From: Cheiracanthium punctorium
Lineage: Eukaryota > Arthropoda > Arachnida > Araneae > Cheiracanthiidae
Direction of reading: 5' to 3'
Assembly: GCA_038373885.1 (NCBI GenBank)
Contig: JAWZYV010013273.1
Coordinates: 124,001 to 188,000 of the forward strand
DNA: 64,000 bases
Below the pieces are notes generated by a model. That model made no database searches. It was given only the letters and a program-made list of their open reading frames with translations, and was not told the origin of the DNA. Positions 20,710-31,844 of this stretch are shown here, piece after piece. The position numbers and the translations under genes were made by a program. How positions within the stretch are numbered: position 1 is the stretch's first letter; every line of letters begins with the position of its first letter.

Positions 20710-22405
20710 TTTTTTAATGCACTAGGGTACTATTTTGCTCAATCCCAGTATTTTATCTACGCGATTTTGTAGATATGAACTGTCATGGTGAAGATCTTTT
20801 CAAATGTGTTTGCCAGATAATGTGGTGGGTTGGGAGGTGGAGTTAACAAAACGCTGAAAGTAGCACAAGGTTTGCAATTTTGAAAATTGATCACTAAATT
20901 TGGTGCCAAAACGCGACAATTTATTATAAATATATTACGAGTAGTTAGAAAACGCCTGGCGAATATTGTAAAATAGCTTTAGTAGGCGATTTTAATATAG
21001 ATTTCAATTCCGAAGAAGTGTTTTATGGAACAGAGACGACAAATACAGTGCACTCATAGATTATGATACACTTTCGAAATGGTATTTATAAAGGTGAATA
21101 TTAGTTAGACTAAGCCTGGCAAAAATTGTTACAGTTTTAGGTAGGCGATTTTAACCCATCAACGTCCAACGATCTATTTTTAGACCGCCGCGAAATTTGT
21201 AAGTCACTCAAATATTTAAGCATTAGTTAATTTTTCTAGTTGAATTTCTTGAATAATAAATCTGATTTCCACAAAATATTCAGCGATAACAAGTTTAAAT
21301 GAGAATAATTCCCTGTCTTATTCACATTTTTAGAAAAATATTTATGTTCTTCATACCACACAAATGGCGAAAATTTATTTATCACTTCTGGCATCAACAT
21401 AAATTTGAGAATGTGCTGAAAAAAGTTGGGCGCTAATGGGTTAATAAAGATTTCAATTCTGAGGAAGTGTTTGCGAAAAAAGAATGACAAATACTACACA
21501 CTCATGAATTATGATGCTCATTCCAAACAATATTTAAAATGGTAGAGGATAGTTGAAATATACTTGGCGAAGGTTGTAAAACAGATTTAGTAGGTGATTT
21601 TATGATAGATTTCGGTTCCAAAGATGCGTTTTATTTAACAAGAAAGGCGAACACGGCATACTCATGGATTATGATGCCTATTCCAAACAGCATTTAATAT
21701 GGTGAAGTATAGTTGGAATATGCCGGCAAAGATTGTAAAACAGTATCGATTTTAAGATAGATTTCGGTTCTAAAGATGTGTTTTATGGAACAAGAAAGAG
21801 TTGATTCGTATTTTAACGCCCCCACTCTCGGCAACCTAAAAAATCGCTGCACGTTGGCGAGCTTTGTAGTCATGGGTCTCTAGGAGATATGCACAAGTTC
21901 CAACGCTCCCAAAAGAACTAGATGAAAACTAAAGTTAACAAATTACCGACGACCAGTTAAGAAATTTGAAGACGCTTAATTATTAAAACTAAATTAATTG
22001 CCAACCCAAAATAAATAAATAAGTAATGGAATGCTGAACTTACATGTTGTTCCAAATTGCCATTTTAATTCTAAATTACGGCTGCCACATAAATACAAAA
22101 AAAAATCGTCATAGTAACTGTATATGTTTAGTTATTGCTACCTTGGCGAGAGTCGAGGCATTAAAGCAGGAATCAACTCAAGAAAGACAAACACGGCGCA
22201 CTCATGATTATGATGCACATTCGAAACAATATTTAAAACGGTGAAGTATAGTTGGGATATACTTGGCGAAGATTGTGAAATAGTTTTAGTAGGCGATTTT
22301 AAGATAGATTTCGATTCCAAAAATGGGTTTTATGGAACAAAGAAAAAAAATAGGGGCGACGCATAACTTATGATACGATTTTTATATATAGAACTTTAGT
22401 GCGTA
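20710..22405 (+). mobile_element. X-family element, copy 1 (with piggyBac MITE inside)
   Basis: Termini are inverted: TGCACTAGGGTACTATTTT at the left, and at the right a segment whose reverse complement is CGCACTAAAGTTCTATATAT. The interior consists of about 160-bp tandem units marked by CTCATGGATTATGATGC and GGCGATTTTAA-ATAGATTTC (for example 21,501 and 21,661, exactly 160 apart). No intact protein. The same family occurs at 23.1-24.4 kb, and inverted inside a Helitron at 59.4-60.7 kb. Confidence 0.8.
21155..21440. mobile_element. piggyBac-type MITE (286 bp)
   Basis: TTAA at 21151-21154 and 21441-21444. Inverted termini CCCATCAACGTCCAAC (left) and CCCATTAGCGCCCAAC (reverse complement of the right). 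It interrupts an X-family unit: the sequence either side (GGCGATTTTAA | TAAAGATTTCAATTC) joins to give the uninterrupted unit seen at 23,347. Confidence 0.92.
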
Positions 22406-22548
22406 TTTAAAATCTGAAAGTGTTTCAGATTTTCTTCCCTCCCCCCTCCCCTCCCACTTTTTTTTTTTTTAAGATGGATAGCTATCCAAATAAAAAATGT
22501 TCTTTTAAAGTCACTATTGTACAAGCGCGTTGCATGTATGTGTGTAGG

Positions 22549-22900
22549 TAGGGTTGCCAGGTCGCCAAACCAAATAGCCGGACAGACCAGCCATTTTGGC
22601 CGGACATTTGTGTAAAAAGGCCGGGCAGCCTACAATATTGAGGATTTTGTCTCAGTATTAATAGGTACAACAAAAAAATTGTCTGTAAAATCAAGTTTTT
22701 TGATTATTACCATGAATCTTGTTAAATTCTAATGAAATATAAATAACATCGAATGCCGAATCAGTTCAAGTATTTTATTACTAATCAGCCATAGTCACCA
22801 ATAAAAAGCCTAACAAAAGGCGGACACCGTTAAGTTTGGCCAGACACGCAATCAAAAAGCCTAACTATGTCCTGCTTTATCCGGACGCCTGGCAACGCTA
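22549..22900. mobile_element. hAT-type MITE (352 bp)
   Basis: Perfect 8-bp target duplication TGTGTAGG at 22541-22548 and 22901-22908. Termini TAGGGTTGCCAGG and (reverse complement) TAGCGTTGCCAGG. No coding capacity. Confidence 0.93.
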
Positions 22901-23084
22901 TGTGTAGGTAATACGTGTCCATATGCACACTAAGCATTATGTTATTAGGGGCTATAATGAGTTTGATGATAGTTTTGAATTATGAGAGCTGATAGTTTAA
23001 TAATTTTTTTATATGAGTATGATTTGTGCAGATCAAGTAAAACCAAATTTCCTGTAAAATTTAATATTTTTTTTTTTTTTTTTT

Positions 23085-24432
23085 TTTTTAAAGCACCAGA
23101 GTGCTATTAATTTCAACCTTGCTTTTTTTGTGTAGATACGATTTTGGTACAATTTTCGCGTCGAGTCACTTTTGAAATGTGTTTGCCAGATAACGTGTGT
23201 GTGTGTGTGTGTGGGGGGGGGTTAATAAACTGTTGAAAATAGCACAAGGTTTGCAATTTTTGATAATTGATCGATAAATTTGGCGCCAAAACGCGATAAT
23301 TTATTATAAATATATTTCGAGTATAGTTAGAAAACGCCTGGCGAATACTGTAAAATAGTTTTATCAGGCGATTTTAATATAGATTTTAATTCCGAAGAAG
23401 TGTTTTATACAACAGAGAAGACAAATACGGTACACTCATAGATTATGATACACTTTCCAAATGGTATTTATAAAGGTGAAGTATGATTTGACTATGCCTG
23501 GCGAAAATTGTTAAACAGTTTTGGCAGGCGATTTCAATGTAGATTTCTATTCCGAAGAAGTGTTTTATGGAACAAGGAAGGAAAACACGGTACACTCATG
23601 GATTATGATGCCCATTCCAAACAGTATTTGAAATGTCTACGGGATATAGTTGGAATATGCCTTCAGAAGATTGTAAAACAGTTTCAGTAGTTGATTTTAA
23701 GATAGATTTCGATTCCAAAGATGTGTTTTACGGTACAAGTAAGAGTTGATTCCTATTTTAACGCCCCCGCTCTCGGAAACCTAAAATATCCCGCACTTTG
23801 GCGAGCTTTGCAGTCATGGGTCTCTAGGACATATGGACAAGTTTCAACGCTCCCAAAAGAACTATATGAAAAATAAAGTGAACAAATTAGCGATAAACGC
23901 ACCTGTTAAGGAATTTGAAGACACTTAATTATTAAAACTACATTAATTGGCAACCCAAAATAAATAAAAATCTAACGGAATGCTTTAAATGTTGTGCTAA
24001 ATCGCCATTTTAATTCTAAATTACGATTGCCACATAAATATAAAAAATCGTCGTAGTACCTCCGTATGTTTAATGATCGCCACCTTGGCGAGAGTCGGGG
24101 CGTTAAAGTAGGAATCAACCCAGAAAGAGAAACACGACACACTCATGGATTCTGATGGACATTCGAAACAATATTTAAGACGGTGAAGTATAGTTGTAAT
24201 ATACTTGGCAACGATTGTAAAATAGTTTAAATAGGCGATTTTAAGATGATTTCGATTCCAAAGATGGGTTTTATGAAACAAGGAGGAAAAATACGGCACA
24301 GTCATGAATAATGATATTCTCTCCAAGTTAATGGAATAAGGAAGAAAAATAGGGACGACGCATAAACCATGATACGCTTTTAATATATAGCACTTTGGTG
24401 CGTATTTAAAATCTGAAAGTATTTCAGATTTT
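23085..24432 (+). mobile_element. X-family element, copy 2
   Basis: Left terminus GCACCAGAGTGCTATTAATT (23,093); the right end reverse-complements to CGCACCAAAGTGCTATATAT (24,385-24,404). The hairpin AAATCTGAAAGTATTTCAGA follows. Units at 23,434 and 23,594 are 160 bp apart. One reading of the units gives a phrase resembling the VGDFNIDF motif of APE-type endonucleases, but frames are broken throughout. Confidence 0.82.
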
Positions 24433-24439
24433 CTTCCTT

Positions 24440-26065
24440 TTTATATATACTACAATCAAATTTCATGCTCTTGGTTTTTTTTCATTTCAAACTTAATCCG
24501 CATTATCTGAGGAAAAATTATTTAATTCAAAGACATATTTAAGCAGCTCTGAAAGGGTTAGGATACAATGGTATGCAAAATTTCAGATCTATTGATTTCA
24601 GATCTATTGATCTAGAGATTTTGAAGTTAACGAAAAATTGATTACAAATTTAACCTAAATGTCCAACGTAAATAAGTGAGTGTAACAAAAAAGGGATAAG
24701 TTTCGATAGGAGTAACAGGCTGATTTTGGAGAATCATTGAAAAACAGTCTTGCAACAAAATAAAAAGGAAAAGTTATAACCATAAATTAACGACGACAGC
24801 TAACAATTAAAAACTATAAAATTCCTGGCATTGTGATTTTAGCTTATATGGGTCATTCTATTCTATGGCAATTAAAAAAGTTAAGTGTTTTTATTACTGA
24901 TCGACCAATAAAGTTAAGAGAATAGTCTCAGCTTTACAGCATGCAATACAGAGTCATTAATAATTAGAAACAGTAGTTTGTAGTATGATATTCGATCAAA
25001 TACTGGTAATTTTGGTTATTTAAGAGTTGTGACTAACGCAACATTACACACAAACGCACACACTGAAAAAGAAAAAAAAAAGGACCAGTATTTTACGAAA
25101 ATTAAAAAATGAAACTATCATATCCTTATTTACGATATTATAATACGAAACTGTAAAGCTGAAAAAGTTATATTAATTTAACTTTTAACGAGTCGGTTAT
25201 CAAAATCATTTTTATCTTCAGCTACAAATATGGAATCACAATAGAATGACTAATACATTTTGAATTGGGGGGGGGGGGGGGGAGAGACCCACTTCTACTG
25301 ATGATTAATTAACTCTGTACCTGTTCTTTTTAAATTTAAGGGTAAAATTTCTGGGGCTCCGCAAGAACGAATTCAGCTTAATTTTAGTTTTTTTCACTAG
25401 TTGCAAGTAGTACTAAGTAAGGAATAAGGGAGAGCGATGAATATTCAAATTTTATTCTCTCAAAAAATCTGCTGAATTAATCAGCAAGTTTTAATAAACA
25501 TTTATTGTAATAACTTGTTACATATATTATCATATTTACCTAAACATGTTTATTAAATAACAAAAAAATATTTTAAAAGAAAAAATGCCGAATTATCGAC
25601 ATTTTTTCTTCTGATACCCGAGATGCCAACGTTTCAATGCATTTCGCTTTAGGCGAAAGTCCACAGAATCAACAGCTGTTGTCACGACTATAAATAATTA
25701 CCTTAGAGATGAATGCAGAGTAGAAAAATAGAAATGAAATTTTCGCGCGAAAATGCTTTTGAGAAACTAAAGCGAGAGAATAAAACACTTATGAATAACA
25801 TAACAATCAAATGCCATGATGTCAAGTGAAACGGACAGACGTCTCACGTCACAGCTCCAGATGAGTCACCTTCCATCCGTTCAACCGTTGAACTCCCGAG
25901 CTCTGAGCTTACGTCTTTAATTGGCAAACTTTCCAATCTCAGGATCAAGTAAAAGAAAGAGATCATTAGCGATGCTGCAGATTAAGTACCCGAAATAGGG
26001 ATAATATTTAAGAGATCAGGTATTGCTGGAAAGCGTCAGTCTTCTTCAATAGGAAAAGACTATAC
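24440..26065. other. No gene identified
   Basis: AT-rich; a G run at 25,267-25,282. No termini or coding signal recognised. Confidence 0.4.
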
Positions 26066-26069
26066 ACAC

Positions 26070-26226
26070 AGTCAACTCCGGATATAGTGAACTTTCGGCT
26101 ATAGTGAACACATTTTATGAGCCCCCGATTCACACACGTTAGAAATGAAATGTTCATAGCATTGTTCGGTTTTAGTGAACCATGACTTCGGTTTTAGTGA
26201 ACCATGACTTCGGTTATAGTGAACTT
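26070..26226 (+). repeat. Terminal fragment of a pogo/Tigger-like element with TAGTGAAC repeats
   Basis: Starts CAGTCAACTCCGGATATAG, and the motif GG-(A/C/T)T-(A/T)TAGTGAAC appears five times. Two copies of TTCGGTTTTAGTGAACCATG are adjacent. A CAGT-initial end with TATAGTGAA repeats is typical of Tigger/pogo. The opposite end and transposase are absent. Confidence 0.55.
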
Positions 26227-26610
26227 AAAAAATTCTGGACGGCAGCGGTGATATTAGATTCCTACGAAGAGTGTCTATTTTGTGTTCGAGTTGAGAGAAA
26301 GAGATTATAAAGGACCTGATCCGAAATACAGGTGTATTGTATTGCCAATGTCTATGACATACTTCAGGGATGAGATTGGCAAAAAAAGCAAAAAGACTGA
26401 AATTATACGAGAGCAAAAAATTTGTACACGTGATATTTATATGTGAAAGAAGTTTTAAGAAGTAAAGTATCAAAACATTCTACAAGATAATATCTTTACA
26501 CAGTAATTAATAACTACTATCAGAAATCCACAGAAAAAAAAGCAGAATTTTCAATATATTAGATAAGTTGGAGTGTTTAGGCTGATTAATTTTTACCAAC
26601 TATGCGAAAA

Positions 26611-26686
26611 ATTCTAGAGCTGGGGGTCGAACCCAGGACTACCGCTTAACGTGCGAGTGCTCTACAACTGAGCTACTCTGGGGCGA
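26611..26686 (-). other. tRNA-like SINE head (A and B boxes), copy 1
   Basis: TAGCTCAGTTGTAGAGC (A box), GGGTTCGACCCC (B box), T arm CTGGG/CCCAG. The acceptor stem carries one mismatch. Closest in outline to tRNA-Ala, but the anticodon loop lacks the universal U33. Confidence 0.7.
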
Positions 26687-26867
26687 TTCCCAGATGAAAT
26701 TTCTCGCTTTAGAACCGTTGGCATTTATCATCTTCCTCTGCAAACCACAGATGGAACAGATGAAACAATTAATTCGCGACAACTCCGTTACGCCGCGGAA
26801 GTTATACGTATTTTTAGAAAGTGATTGGAGTGTTTAGGCTGATTAATTTTTACCAACTATGCAAAAA

Positions 26868-26941
26868 ATTCCAGAGCTGGGGCTCGAACCCAGGACTACC
26901 GCTTAACGTGCGAGTGCTCTACCACTGAGCTACTCTGGGAA
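26868..26941 (-). other. tRNA-like SINE head, copy 2, with T-run terminator
   Basis: The acceptor stem CCAGAG/CTCTGG pairs, the D arm GCTC/GAGC and T arm CTGGG/CCCAG are intact, and the anticodon arm CTCGC/GCGGT surrounds loop ACGTTAA. TTTTTT follows the 3' side. It could still be transcribed by pol III, but C instead of U at position 33 argues against a working tRNA. A partial head in opposite orientation begins at 26,946. Confidence 0.72.
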
Positions 26942-26977
26942 TCGTCCTAGAGTAGCTCAGTGGTATATCGCAAGTGC

Positions 26978-27700
26978 CAGTATCGCAAATGCATATATTT
27001 CAAATACATTTGAATCTTCTATTTTGTATTTTCACAAGCAAAAGACAAGTATTTTGAAAATGTATTTTAAAATATTTCTTAAATGTAATTTGTATTTTCA
27101 AAATGCTGAAAATACATTTTTATTCTAGCATTAAATTAATCTGATTAATCTTAATACCATAGATTGCTCAGATTGAGATGTTCAAATGAAAATGATAAAA
27201 TTACGTACATTTACATTTCCCGCGATATAATTTATGAGATAAAAAATAGTTTTAAAATTTCGAGTTCATTGAAAACTGTAGAGGTGGTCATAAAGTTTTG
27301 GCTCGTCCGCGTTGTTTACTTTAAACATATATGCAAAGGCTTAGCTGTTCATAAAAATATGAGCTTATTTCTTTATTACATTCCTGAGAAAAGGCTGATA
27401 ATGAGAACCTTGTATTAATAGCATACTTTTTTTAGTTTGTTACTCAGAAGCAGTGACTTTTGGAAATTAATATTAAATATTGTTTAAAAACAAACTAATT
27501 AAATTAATCATTGCAATCAAAATTTAATAACGGTTTAATAAATTTTAATAAAATATTCGGTATTCGGCCGAATATTCGGTTAGAATTTTAACTAAATATT
27601 AGGTATTCGTTATTCGGCAAAATATGGTATTCGGTGCATCTCTAATTTGAATCAATGTATCTTGTATCTGAAATACATTTTCGATGTGTTTTGCTCAACG
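26978..27700. mobile_element. Degenerate hAT-like sequence
   Basis: Both ends carry AAATACATTTT-like repeats (left near 27,000; right near 27,670, with TGCTCAACG). A second hAT-like end with ATTCGGTATTCGGCC repeats and TGGTATTCGGTGCATCTCTA stops at about 27,649. No matching 8-bp duplications were found, so boundaries are soft. Confidence 0.45.
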
Positions 27701-27813
27701 TGACCTGGGGCCCATGTTTTAAGGAGCCCTAAAACGTGCCCAGGAAGTATGAATATATGTACTTAAATTATTGTTCGAATACTATAAAGGACTGATTTCT
27801 ATAATTCAAGTCA

Positions 27814-27900
27814 TCAAGGGCGCCGCCAGAATTTTTCCTGGGGGGTGCCCCAAGGACGGCTTAAAGGAAGGACGATCACCCCCCCCCCCCCCCCCAGCCG
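27814..27900. repeat. Half of a hAT-type MITE (GCGTAGCC family relative)
   Basis: Begins AAGGGCGCCGCCAGAATTTTTC, like the 33,219 family, and runs into a 19-base C run where it stops. Confidence 0.5.
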
Positions 27901-27925
27901 ACACAAAAGAAATTGAGCGAAGATC

Positions 27926-28335
27926 TTATTTCGCTTCAATAAAATGGATGTGTATGTGATTGTTCCAACAGCTCGACTGCAAATGTTCAAATGTGCCATA
28001 ACCAACATTGACACAGTATTTGTAGCGTCTAGAAAGTGATTGGCGGACCCGTTCGAAGATGCCAGGTGTTCTACGAACAGTTGCAGCGGCGACTGAAAGT
28101 TTTGCAATGAGGTTCACCTCATCTGAGTGAACTGGAGTCTCGTAAACGGTTGTCTTGATGTGTCCCCAAATAAAAAATTCAATACTTGATTAATCTAGTG
28201 TACGTGCTGGCCAAGCGACTAGTTCAACTTGTCTAATTTATCCAGGGGCCAAAGATGGCAATGAAGTAATAACGCACATTATTTGGGAAATGGGATGGAG
28301 ACCCATCATGCTGGAACCATCTACACTTTTCATTT
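27926..28335 (-). pseudogene. Mariner/IS630-like transposase C-terminal part, DUF4817-associated family
   Basis: Minus-strand frames give WFQHDGSPSHF (the motif with the second catalytic Asp), then after frame changes and stops SSIEFFIWGHIKTTVYETPV and IAKLSVAAATVRRTPGIFERVRQSL. These match the DDE part of arthropod transposases whose N-terminus is the DUF4817 HTH. The usual LTPLDFF-WG motif has Glu for the last Asp and a stop just before it. The last 63 codons are in one frame, 28,117-27,926. Dead copy; the N-terminus is absent here, but a different copy of that part is at 63.5-63.9 kb. Confidence 0.82.
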
Positions 28336-29154
28336 TCGATCCCACGTTGCTATGCAAAAAAATGGTTCTTTGTATATATTTTAAATACGTTTAAAGTTTG
28401 GCCTATGAATTCAGGGACATTCTCTAATTTGGAGTTCGAAGGAAGAAGAATCTTGACTGGAAAATGTAGCATCAATATGTGAAATAAACGTCGACATAAT
28501 ATTTTGTCTCAGCTGAAAAAGACAAAATTGTAAACTATTAATTTATCCAAATTAATAATACCTTAATTTAAGCATACTAATAATTATTTAAATTACATTC
28601 AATTTTAGCAACATTGTTTTATATTTAAGCAGACGAATTTTCCCAGAAAACTTTGAGGCTATTTTGTCTAGTATTAATGTATAGGCAATTTTTGGCTTGG
28701 GGGGGAGGCTACCATGACCCAGTGCGTAATGTACTGAAAATAGTAGATGGATTAAGTGTGAAGGTCAATAGTTCTGGACTACCACGCCCACGCATATGTT
28801 AATCTAACGGTTTGCAGTTTTGGGCTGCTTTAAAAAGGCCTCTGCCTAAGACAACCTCCTCCCCCTTGACAGATACCCTTGTGCATGTCTGCCTTAAATA
28901 CACTACAGTACACTTGGCTTACAGGTCATCTATTAAAACAGAGCCTAAGTTTCGAAAATGATACAGTGATGCCTTCTTAATATTTTAAATAACCATTTCA
29001 AAAGAATCAAAATAACAAATTTTCATTAATTTTCAACTAATAGTGTTTGAGTTTAAATCTCTGAAAAATTACCTCTCAAAGGTTAAAGAGAAATGTCAAA
29101 CTTTAAAGCCTTAATTCCATAAATAATTGCATTTAATCATAATTATCCAACTAA
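28336..29154. other. No gene identified; 28,800-28,930 resembles 10,470-10,620
   Basis: The phrase TGTCTGCCTTAAATACACTACA is similar to TTTGCCTTAAATATACACTACA at 10,484. Otherwise unassigned. Confidence 0.4.
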
Positions 29155-29186
29155 TCCTACTAATATTATAAATGTCAATATTTGTA
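29155..29186 (+). mobile_element. Helitron 5' end fragment
   Basis: A|TCCTACTAATATTATAAATG is the typical TC-initial Helitron end, cut off after 32 bp by the foldback arm. Confidence 0.45.
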
Positions 29187-31036
29187 GTCCGGGAGCCAGC
29201 GACAGATTTTTGCGACCAAAATCCTCTCAGCCCATAATTTCTCAGATGATTAAGACGGTTGTGTGTTGAAGCATGGTGATCGTCAGCTGCCGCACCATGG
29301 GTGGGTTGGGCGGCGGCCGCCTTCCAGACACGTAAAAAAAAATTAAAAAATTCAGTCATTTCCTCCCGGTTGAAAATTTCTGAAATAATAGTTGGCATAG
29401 TACTTGTTTGAAAAAAAACCGTCAGCTGGCCAAGCGGCGGTGGATTATACGTCAGCTGCTCATACGAACATGTAAAAAAAAAATTTTTTTTTCAATGATT
29501 TCCTCCCGGTTGAAAATTTGACAGATGTTAGTTTACATTCTACTTTAAATAAAAAAACAAGTCAGCTGGCTGTATGCCGGTGGAAAACCCGTCAGCTGGC
29601 ACAGTGAAAGTGTGGCGCGGAAAGGTAGTGTGGCCGCCGCTAGCCTATTTCAATGCACCAGCTGACGGGTTTTTCCCCCGGCATACGGCCAGCTGAATTT
29701 TTTTATTATGGCAAGAATTATGTCAACTATTATTTGAATAATTTTCAACCGGGAGGAAATAACACACTTTATTTTATTGGACACAACGCGCTGATATCCT
29801 CAATAATCCTACTATTTTTCATAATTATGTATAGAAATATTTAAAAAAAAAACAATCTGTGCTACTTTAAAAACATAAAAACCACCAGTTTCCTCATTTT
29901 TAAGCGAATTTTTTGGCATTTTCAGCTCCATTTTATTTCTCCGAGTCAAAAAAGTTTATCATTTGTGTGACAAAATTCGGCTCTGCAAGCGGAAAAGGAC
30001 GTTATATTGACGTTATATCCGGCTTTGAAGGAAAAATTGTGATTCCTTCCTTTTAAATTGCTTTTCTAGATTACACAGTTTAATTTTTCTTCTCAAAAAT
30101 AAATCGAGGATTTATAAGCGGACTTCGAGCCAAGCAAAGAAATCGTCTGCCTGTATATAAGAATGGCTATGTATACAAAATGAAATCTTTCGAATGCGAA
30201 AATTTTTCATGTTTTCAGAATAGCATAATTTGATCGTTTTGGGAATATACTTTGTACTGGGTTCCCAGTAACAGCGCTGGTCTTAATGTCAAAAGTCACC
30301 AAGGTAGACCACTTTTGGCAATTTGTTGCCAAGTTTGGCATAAAAAAAATGAATTCTGAAGCTGAGCTCCACTTGGTGATATCTTCTGTACAGGGCGTAG
30401 CCAAGGGGGGGAGGGGTCATACACACAGTTGTGGCCCAGTTGTGTCCAATAAAATAAAGTGCGTTATTTCCTCCCGGTTGAAAATTTGTCAAATAATAGT
30501 TGACATAATTCTTGCCATAATAAAAAAATTCAGCTGGCCGTATGCCGGGGGAAAAACCCGTCAGCTGGTGCATTGAAATAGGCTAGCGGCGGCCACACTA
30601 CCTTTCCGCGCCACACTTTCACTGTGCCAGCTGAAGGGTTTTCCACCGGCATACAGCCAGCTGACTTGTTTTTTTATTTAAAGTAGAATGTAAACTAACA
30701 TCTGTCAAATTTTCAACCGGGAGGAAATCATTGAAAAAAAAATTTTTTTTTTTTTTTTTTACATGTTCGTATGAGCAGATCCACCGCCGCTTGGCCAGCT
30801 GACGGTTTTTTTTCAAACAAGTACTATGCCAACTATTATTTCAGAAATTTTCAACCGGGAGGAAATGACTGAATTTTTTAATTTTTTTTTACGTGTCTGG
30901 AAGGCGGCCGCCGCCCAACCCACCCATGGTGCGGCAGCTGACGATCCCCAGGCTTCAACACACAACTATCTTAATCATCTCACGAATTATCGGCCGGGAA
31001 GAAATAACTGACCAAAATCTGTCGCTGGCTCCCGGA
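29187..31036. mobile_element. 1.85-kb foldback structure with about 600-bp inverted arms
   Basis: The left arm 29187-29787 and right arm 30439-31036 are nearly identical reverse complements around a 651-bp spacer. Each arm holds three copies of TTTCCTCCCGGTTGAAAATTT (one inverted) and repeated GTCAGCTG motifs. The outer end is GTCCGGGAGCCAGCGACAG. The spacer contains a copy of the 31.8/41.4 kb repeat and a truncated GCGTAGCC MITE (from 30,391). No transposase and no clear target duplication. Either a Foldback-like element or two inverted copies of one element. Confidence 0.92.
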
Positions 31037-31240
31037 CGCATCGGGGCGCCGGCTTTGAAGGGGCGTCATGTCGAACTCAAAATCTAAGTAGAGCATAAAC
31101 GGGAAGTAATCATCTTAATTTTAAATTCCATTCAGAATCTAAAATATTTCAGTGCTAAGAAAGCCGATGAGAAACACAAGATTTATTAAGATGGCGAACC
31201 AGCTGGTCGCCGGAGGCGGCTAGTTTCGAAATATTTTTTC
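31037..31240. repeat. Second copy of the older repeat split at 12.8-14.6 kb
   Basis: Matches 12,830-12,900 and 14,470-14,575. It abuts the outer end of the foldback. Confidence 0.82.
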
Positions 31241-31811
31241 CTAATGGCGGGGGCACTTGCCGTGAGGCATTCAACATTACTAAGGCCGAAAGCGTTGGTC
31301 ATTACATTATAGGGGCACACAGTGTGTACACCAACATCCGCAGTCTCTGAAAAATAAATATGTGCATGACTTCTCAAAAATTTAAAGTTGGTAGAATAAG
31401 TTGGCACAATGGTAGAAAATATTAAACCATAAAAACGGGCCTGAAAAGCTAATTTAATGTGACAATTGCACGTAAAATTCAAAATATCACACACATTTTG
31501 TTTTTTGTTTTTACTGTCCTGAGGGTAAAGAAGATGCTTATATTTTCACGTTAATTATATTTTTTTCAAACTCCAGAGGGGTGAGAGTGCATCCCCTGCA
31601 CCCCCCCCCTCCCGGCGCCCATGTTTATTTTCACATTTTATATAGATATTTGTAATTTGTAAATTCAAAATTACCTGATAACTAAAAACAAATTCGTCAA
31701 AAAAGCTTAAGCAACTTCCTTTTAGAATGGTTTTAAATAATTTACATTAATTTAAAAGACAATCACGTGCTTTCATTTCAAAAAGTGAAAATTTTCATTT
31801 TCAAATGCGAT

Positions 31812-31839
<28 letters not shown>
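31241..31839. other. No gene identified; 36-base T run at about 31,808-31,844
   Basis: A 102-codon minus frame over 31,186-31,494 overlaps the repeat and resembles nothing known. C run at 31,601-31,610. Confidence 0.4.

Positions 31840-31844
<5 letters not shown>

Larger units (their letters stand above)
26571..26944 (-). repeat. Tandem pair of tRNA-like SINE units, period 257 bp
   Basis: The block GAGTGTTTAGGCTGATTAATT...GAGCTACTCTGG is repeated at 26,571 and 26,828. On the minus strand each unit starts with a tRNA-like head and continues into TTTTTTGCATAGTTGGTAA. The head of the left copy has extra differences, so the right copy is better preserved. Confidence 0.85.

Noticed and set aside
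26868..26941. Genuine tRNA gene (anticodon GTT by position)
   Set aside because: Position 33 is C, not U, the first acceptor pair is mismatched, and the sequence is part of a duplicated unit with a SINE-like body.
27883..27897. Long C/G homopolymers as biological signals
   Set aside because: They recur at MITE internal positions and are error-prone in sequencing; treated as slippage or assembly noise.
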